Source of the DNA: Aricia agestis
Taxonomy: Eukaryota; Arthropoda; Insecta; Lepidoptera; Lycaenidae
Assembly (NCBI RefSeq): GCF_905147365.1
Contig: NC_056428.1
Coordinates: 5,610,001-5,674,000, forward strand
DNA length: 64,000 bases
Reading direction: 5' to 3'
Shown: piece after piece, positions 58,485-64,000 of the stretch
Position numbering within the stretch: the first letter of the stretch is position 1
Layout: every line of letters begins with the position of its first letter
Program-made: the position numbers and the translations under genes
Notes under the pieces: generated by a model
What the model was told of the DNA's origin: nothing
The model's input: the letters and a program-made list of their open reading frames with translations, nothing else
Databases searched by the model: none

Positions 58485-59356
58485 ACCCAAGAGCCAGCCA
58501 GGATTTCATCATTTTATTAAAGCTGAGTTTTCCTGTATTATGACTACCATAGTGGTACATAAGAATCACCAGAAACTATGGAGATTCGCTCGTGGTAACT
58601 TTAGAAGGTATCCTTCTGAAAATTCACCTTCGATAAAGTATAAAATAAATTATTTTATTTTTTTCTAGGATAACTGTATAGGAATCTCTTCTTCCGCTGC
58701 CGTACATTTTTGAGAGTTGCTTCCTACAGCCAGACACTTCTAAACTTTGAGATGGCCTGTATATTGTATAAGTCTAGCTGTCGCTGGCTCTTGGACTATT
58801 ATAATAGTTTCTATACATTTTTACGGATTTTGTGGGAAACGTATTGAAGCTGTGTAATACTAGATTCTCTGTGGTTTTTGTGTCTACATTATACATTATG
58901 TAACTTATTTAATATAAAAGTATCCCGTAAAACCGTAAAATATTGCCACAAAATTGTATAGAGAACCCTTAAATATTATTTTTATTCTGTTTTCAGAAAT
59001 TTTTGTTATATCGACAACAGATAGACACAATCTGTAAAAATTTCAGAAGTCTAACTAAAGCGGTTCTTGAGATTCAGCCTGGAGACAGACAGACGCACAG
59101 ACAACGAAGTTTTAGTAATAGGGTTCCGTTTTTACCCTTTGGGTACGGTGCCCTGAAAATAAAATATTTGCTTTTAAAAAATTGAGCTTCACTCTTTATC
59201 AAGGGACCTTCAGAATTGGATACCTCGACCTAGAGTAACCGCAATCGAAACTCTGTTGCTGGTCGTTCTTACCGCTATTATTTAGGGGTCATTTACAAGC
59301 CAACTTTTATAAAAGGACGAAAAGCTGGCTGTCGCTAGTAACCGCCGCCGCTCTTG
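58485..59356. repeat. Long-range inverted repeats with AAGAGCCAGC ends
   Basis: ACCCAAGAGCCAGCCAGG (58487) is inverted at GTCGCTGGCTCTTGG (58780) and partly at GCCGCTCTTGGGTT (59349). Suggests a MITE with a degraded relative; limits uncertain. Confidence 0.45.
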
Positions 59357-59639
59357 GGTTAAAGTTATGACACATCTGACCATTTATAGTCTATGGTGTG
59401 GTGACTTAACTTTATAGTTTATAGTACAGTCACTAGTCGTTAAGTTAGTTGTTGCAATTTAATTGCGTATTCTGTAAATGGTGAAAACACATAAAATTTA
59501 TGATCTCAGAAATACTTTAAGTGGCTTAGTCAGATTTGTGTGAGAACAGAAGCTGGTTTATATGGCCAATAAATGAGATAATTCGAATAAAAAGCCTTTT
59601 AAAAGTTTTTATACTAAAATAAATTAATTCAAAAATCAA

Positions 59640-59875
59640 AAAACCCGACTGCAAAACAATTTTAACTAATCCATGTTTTAATTTGATAGAAGAAGAAAGT
59701 GGACTACAAAATGCAGTCGGAGGTATGTTGCATTAAGTTTAACATTTCTTAAATCATAAAATATACCTCCGACTGCATTTTATAATCCACTTTCATCTTC
59801 TACATTTTTCTATGTAGAATGACATACTTACAAGATACAATATACGCGCTAAAAACATAACCCTCCTGGCAGTCG
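59640..59875. repeat. Nested palindrome
   Basis: GAAAGTGGACTACAAAATGC with AGTCGGAGGTATGTT pairs with ACCTCCGACTGCATTTTATA and TCCACTTTC; outer ends ACCCGACTGC and GGCAGTCGGGT. Confidence 0.75.
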
Positions 59876-60051
59876 GGTAAGCGAAGTCGTAAGCGTAAAG
59901 GATTGATAGGAATTAAAATCGTTTAGTGTGAAACAGATATAAGCACCTAGCTGCTTAAAATAAAAATAAAACATTTTCTTTTCATAATATTATTAAAATG
60001 TTTTATGTTTCTGAGATAATATAATCTGAGATAATAAGAAGGATCTCCATA

Positions 60052-60256
60052 CTATTATTATAAATGTGTGAGTGTGTTTCTCTGTTACCTCTTCACGCCC
60101 AAACCACTAAACCGATATTTCTGAAATTTGGTATGCAGATACTTTGAGTCCTGGGGAAGGACATAGGATACTTTTTATCTCGGAAAAATGTACGGTCCCG
60201 GCGCCATAATCGAATTTTGTCGCAACGGTGTTGAGGGCGCCATCTAGCAGACGAAT
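60052..60256 (+). mobile_element. Lep1-like repeat
   Basis: TATTATTATAAATGTGTGAG start, GAGGGCGCCATCTAG end. Confidence 0.75.
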
Positions 60257-60655
60257 CATTTCACTACTCAGTACAAAAGGATACAAAATAACTCAACAGA
60301 ATTATCACAAAATACACTGTTTACTTTAGATCCCCTTAATTGCTTCGCGTGCTGCATAGTCATTTATTATTCCAGAAATTTCGGCGATTTCATAAAAAAA
60401 AACTTTACAACATGCAAGTAAAATTTAATGTGATGAACTTTTATTATTTACTTACACTATCGCACGCGATCAAATGTGACAAAAGGCTTGTAAAAACTTA
60501 TAAAAAGTTATGTAAGCTCCCCTCTTTTTTGTTTACAACCTTTATTTAAAACTAAAGAAATAATATATTGAGTGAGTAATATAACTAGTAAATCAACTTG
60601 TTACTTTATTCCAGCATTTTTAAATTAACAGCCTCACACGCAAAATGTATTCAGT

Positions 60656-60850
60656 ATCCATACTAATATTATAAATATACAAATTGTGTCTGTCTCTTTA
60701 TTACCTCTTAACGCCCAAACTTCTGAACTGATTTTGCTGAAATTTAGTATGGAGATACTTTGAGTCCCGAGAAAGGATATCTAAGGATACTTTTTATTCC
60801 GAAAAAATGTACGGTTGATGCGCGATAAACGGATTTTGGCACAACGGACT
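60656..60850 (+). mobile_element. Lep1-like repeat, 3' end lost
   Basis: CATACTAATATTATAAATAT start, GAAAAAATGTACGGTTGATG inside; ends at GGCACAACGGA without the CTAGT terminus. Confidence 0.7.
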
Positions 60851-61416
60851 ATTTGACTTGTAAATCAACTTACAACATTATTCCAGCACTTTTGAAATTA
60901 ACTTCACACGAAACCGTCTTCATTGCGATATAAATCAATAAAATTAAACACGAAATCTCAACATGTCCGCCGTTTCGTTGAAATATAACGTAGATAACTT
61001 GGCAGACACTTCGTTGGAGACGCCAAATGGAACGGAATACATCAAATTCAATACAATTCTTCCAAACTGGCGAGATCGTTTGTAAGCAGGTCAGTTTTAT
61101 TCACGACCTCTTGTGTGTCAGCAATTCACAAAGGCGAATAGAAGGAAAATGAGGTTTTGAGCGCTCGTTACTTATATACAGTAAAGTTACTTGCTGATGA
61201 TTTTATTCGTTTTTCTATACAGAAATTTGTTGTATTGTTGTAATGAAACTAATCGCTAGAGGCTGATTTTTTTCAGATGGTGGCCTTTATAATTGATAGA
61301 GATTTATTTGATTTCTAAAATATAACAGTTAACGGAAATAATTGACGGGAAATAAAGATTCAGGAAGTATTCTGGGACTCCTTCCCGCCCGCAGCAATAA
61401 AAAAAATCTATTTAAC

Positions 61417-61675
61417 GACCTCTGTGGCTTAGTGGTGAGCGCGTTGGTAGCTCAAGCCGGGAAATCCCGCCGACGGAACAAAAAGTTTTTCAAAGTTCCT
61501 GGGTCATGGATGTGTATTAAATATGTGTATCATATAATAAAAAATCTTAAATATATGTATAGTATAAAAAGTATTAAATATATATCCGTTGTCTGGTACC
61601 TGTAACACAAGTCCTTCAGGTACTTACCACGGGGCCAGACTGACGTGGTGTGAAGCGTCGATAGATAATTTAAAA
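61417..61675 (+). mobile_element. SINE family 2, copy lacking box B
   Basis: Matches 51508-51765, but the stretch between CTCAAGCCGGG and ATCCCGCCGACG is deleted. This removes the GTTCGA core of the internal promoter. Confidence 0.8.
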
Positions 61676-61807
61676 ACTATAACTAAAGGAATCGTACATG
61701 GTTTTTACCACTGTTGGGAATCGGCAGCAAAAATTAAACTTTGAAAATCGAATGATAGGATAGGTACCTTAATAATAATTAAAGACATGAGTGGATGAAG
61801 TGAACTT

Positions 61808-62050
61808 TATACAGTGTGTAACAAAAATAAGTGATAATACTTTAAGGTGTGCACGTGTTTCTTGTAGAGAGTTCACTATGAAAGTAGCAGCGCTGAAAGA
61901 CGAAAACTTTTTTTCACTTTTGTATGGGCAAGGGTAAGTATGTAAAAAAAATTTGGTCTTTCCGCGCTGCTACTTTCACAGTGAACTCTCTACAAGGAAC
62001 AAGTACACACCCTAAAGTATTATCACTTATTTTTGTTACACCCTGTATAC
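61808..62050. mobile_element. MITE, TATACAGTGTGTAAC ends
   Basis: Inverted ends TACAGTGTGTAACAAAAATA and TATTTTTGTTACACCCTGTA; inner arms GTAGAGAGTTCACT..AAAGTAGCAGCGC. TA at both borders suggests a TA-duplicating (mariner-type) family. Confidence 0.8.
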
Positions 62051-62199
62051 ATGAGAATAATTGACACAAATTTTTCCCTCATAATTTTAACAAACCTTGT
62101 AACTTATGTATCATCTGACTAATATAATTAAGATTTTATGTAAAATCCTCATTTTTTATTTCAAATAATTTTTGCAGTCCTAAAGCATCCATTTATGCA

Positions 62200-62589
62200 A
62201 TAAAATTAAATTAAGAAATTTAAAAAAACCCCCGCCAAACAACTTTAAAAAGTAATGAAATAATATTAACTGCCTTTAAGTTCAAATAATTCCTAACTTG
62301 TGTAAAGTAATATTTTAGTCCATAATTGTTGTCAAGGTGTGTCGGGGGACCTACAACCTACAACCGCCAAGTCGCTGATTATCTCGATTCAGTTCGCTTA
62401 AACTTAAACTTGTTATGTGAAATCAAACATCTACATAAGCGGTCCCCCGACACACCTTAACAACAATTATGGACTAAAATATTACTTTACACAAGTTAGG
62501 AATTATTTGAACTTAAAGGCAGTTAATATTATTTCATTACTTTTTAAAGTTGTTTGGCGGGGGATTTTTTAAATTTCTTAATTTTATTA
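62200..62589. mobile_element. Fold-back element with 150-bp arms
   Basis: Arms 62200-62351 and 62441-62589 are near-perfect inverted copies (CCCCCGCCAAACAACTTTAA.., ending GGTGTGTCGGGGGACC) around about 90 bp. Confidence 0.85.
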
Positions 62590-63178
62590 TATTTCATACC
62601 TACTTTTTAAACTTGTGATGGTTTAAATAATGCAGAATAATTCCTATCAACACAATCATATTCTCATAATTACCATATTCTATCAATATCCTTTTCGATG
62701 AGACCGTTAATATGAGCCTAAACATGAAACCTCCACTTTGGGTTAATACTGATCTCGGTTCCTATAGAATCTAGGTGATGCTGCAGCAGCAGCATGTAAA
62801 TATTTACTGTTTAGCTACTTCTTACTGGTTGCCGCAATTAAAATGAGCCCAAACACGAAACCTCTGCTTTAAGTTGGCGAGGAGTTGGATATCCTATTGA
62901 TTACCAGGTGATGCTGCAGCACCAGGTCAACTTTCCATTATTATGTGAATATTGTATATTCACAAATGTCACGAACTAGAATGAAATATAAAACCCATCA
63001 AACGACTACAAGTTGCCAACGGCCTTTCATGGACCAGATAAACCCTGATTGTTCAGCACTGAACAGAATGATGATGATGAATTATATCTAAGAACACTGT
63101 CAATCATGTCAGCTTTCAAACAAAAAAAACTAGATCAAAATCGGTCCACCCGTTTGGATGCTACGATGCCACGGACAG

Positions 63179-63186
63179 ATACACAC

Positions 63187-63222
<36 letters not shown>

Positions 63223-63265
63223 ATAGACAGACAGACAGACAGACAGACATACAGACAGACAGACA
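63179..63265. repeat. (ACAG)n microsatellite
   Basis: About 20 ACAG units with a few ATAG/ACAT variants; follows CGGTCCACCCGTTTGGATGC. Confidence 0.9.
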
Positions 63266-63752
63266 CGTCAAACTTAAAACACCCCTCTTTTTTGTCGGGG
63301 GCTAAAAAAGGGACATTTTCAAGTGTTACTTACCCACTTCATCCACTCACGTCTTCAATTAGTTACTATGTAAATCTTTACAAGACGTCCTAGATCTATC
63401 TATATCTAGATCTAAAGCATTTCTCATTAGTGTTATAGTCCCACATCAGATTCTGATGCTCGTTCAGCAAATGAACGTATTTCATTTTCCGTATCTTGGT
63501 GTGGATTTTTCCGGACCAATGCCCAGTCAAATTAAGATTTACTCAACACAATCTTGTTACGATGATTTTGTTTGCGAGCGCAGACATTTTGTTTATTGTG
63601 AGTACTAGGTCATATGCGTTGCTATTTCTATCGGCTTATGTTTATGTCGTGAATAAAGATCGTGTCTATAACATAGGCATCTTAGAATCCTTGAGGTCTA
63701 TATCAGTTACGAATCTGACATCTTGTATAAAGTTAATCACTTATAATATTAC

Positions 63753-63945
63753 TAGATGACACCCGCAACTCCGTTCCAAAATCGCACTGGAACCGTACAT
63801 TTTTCCGGGATAAAAAGCATTATAATATTATGTCCTTTCCCGGGACTCAATGTATCTCAATACCAAATTTCAACAAAATCGATTAAACAATTTGAGCGTC
63901 AAGAGGTAACAGACAGACAGACACACTTTGGCATTTATAATAATA
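63753..63945 (-). mobile_element. Lep1-like repeat
   Basis: CTAGATGACACCCGCAACTC end, CACTTTGGCATTTATAATAA end. Confidence 0.75.
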
Positions 63946-63946
63946 A

Positions 63947-64000
63947 TAATAACTCCCACACCGGTTTCGGTGACGATGGCCGGTTTCATTGAAACCAGGC
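63947..64000 (-). mobile_element. SINE family 1, 3' end cut by the window edge
   Basis: AACTCCCACACCGGTTTCGG and GATGGCCGGTTTCATTGAAA match the inverted 3' end of the 42327 SINE. Confidence 0.65.

Overview
The window is nuclear DNA from an insect, almost certainly a moth or butterfly. It is AT-rich and packed with repeats. Three repeat types point to Lepidoptera: short Helitron-like (Lep1-like) units with (TCTG)n near one end and a GCGGGC..CTAGT other end, poly(A)-tailed retroposons, and tRNA-derived SINEs. TTAGG-type telomeric motifs also occur. Protein-coding sequence is a small fraction of the 64 kb.

The one clear gene is on the minus strand: the multiplexin (collagen XV/XVIII, Drosophila Mp) orthologue. 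I could chain 22 exons from 54968 down to the stop at 18653. All splice phases agree and they give 1002 codons. In order they encode a laminin-G-like/thrombospondin N-terminal (TSPN) domain, an interrupted Gly-X-Y region, the NC1 trimerisation segment, a hinge with a furin-type RTKR site, and a complete endostatin domain with its four cysteines. The signal-peptide exon was not found; it is probably upstream (above 54968), perhaps outside the window. The intron between the TSPN exons is 21 kb and filled with mobile DNA. The last intron appears to use a GC-AG donor.

A second, weaker coding signal lies on the plus strand at about 2.3-7.6 kb. Several exon-like reading frames there, some with good splice acceptors, resemble in order parts of alpha-2-macroglobulin/thioester-protein (TEP) family proteins. 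Frame breaks and an inserted repeat suggest a decayed gene.

Layout: 0.15-2.0 kb, a 1.2 kb dispersed repeat interrupted by a fresh short LTR element; 2.3-7.6 kb, TEP-like remnants; 7.6-18.4 kb, repeats including a palindromic telomeric motif and a mosaic LTR element; 18.6-31.1 kb, the 3' two-thirds of Mp; 31.1-52.1 kb, the large Mp intron with a 1.9 kb terminal-inverted-repeat element, nested MITEs, a hAT-type MITE and SINEs; 52.1-55 kb, the TSPN exons; 55-64 kb, repeats only, as far as I can see. No rRNA genes, functional tRNA genes or CRISPR arrays are present.
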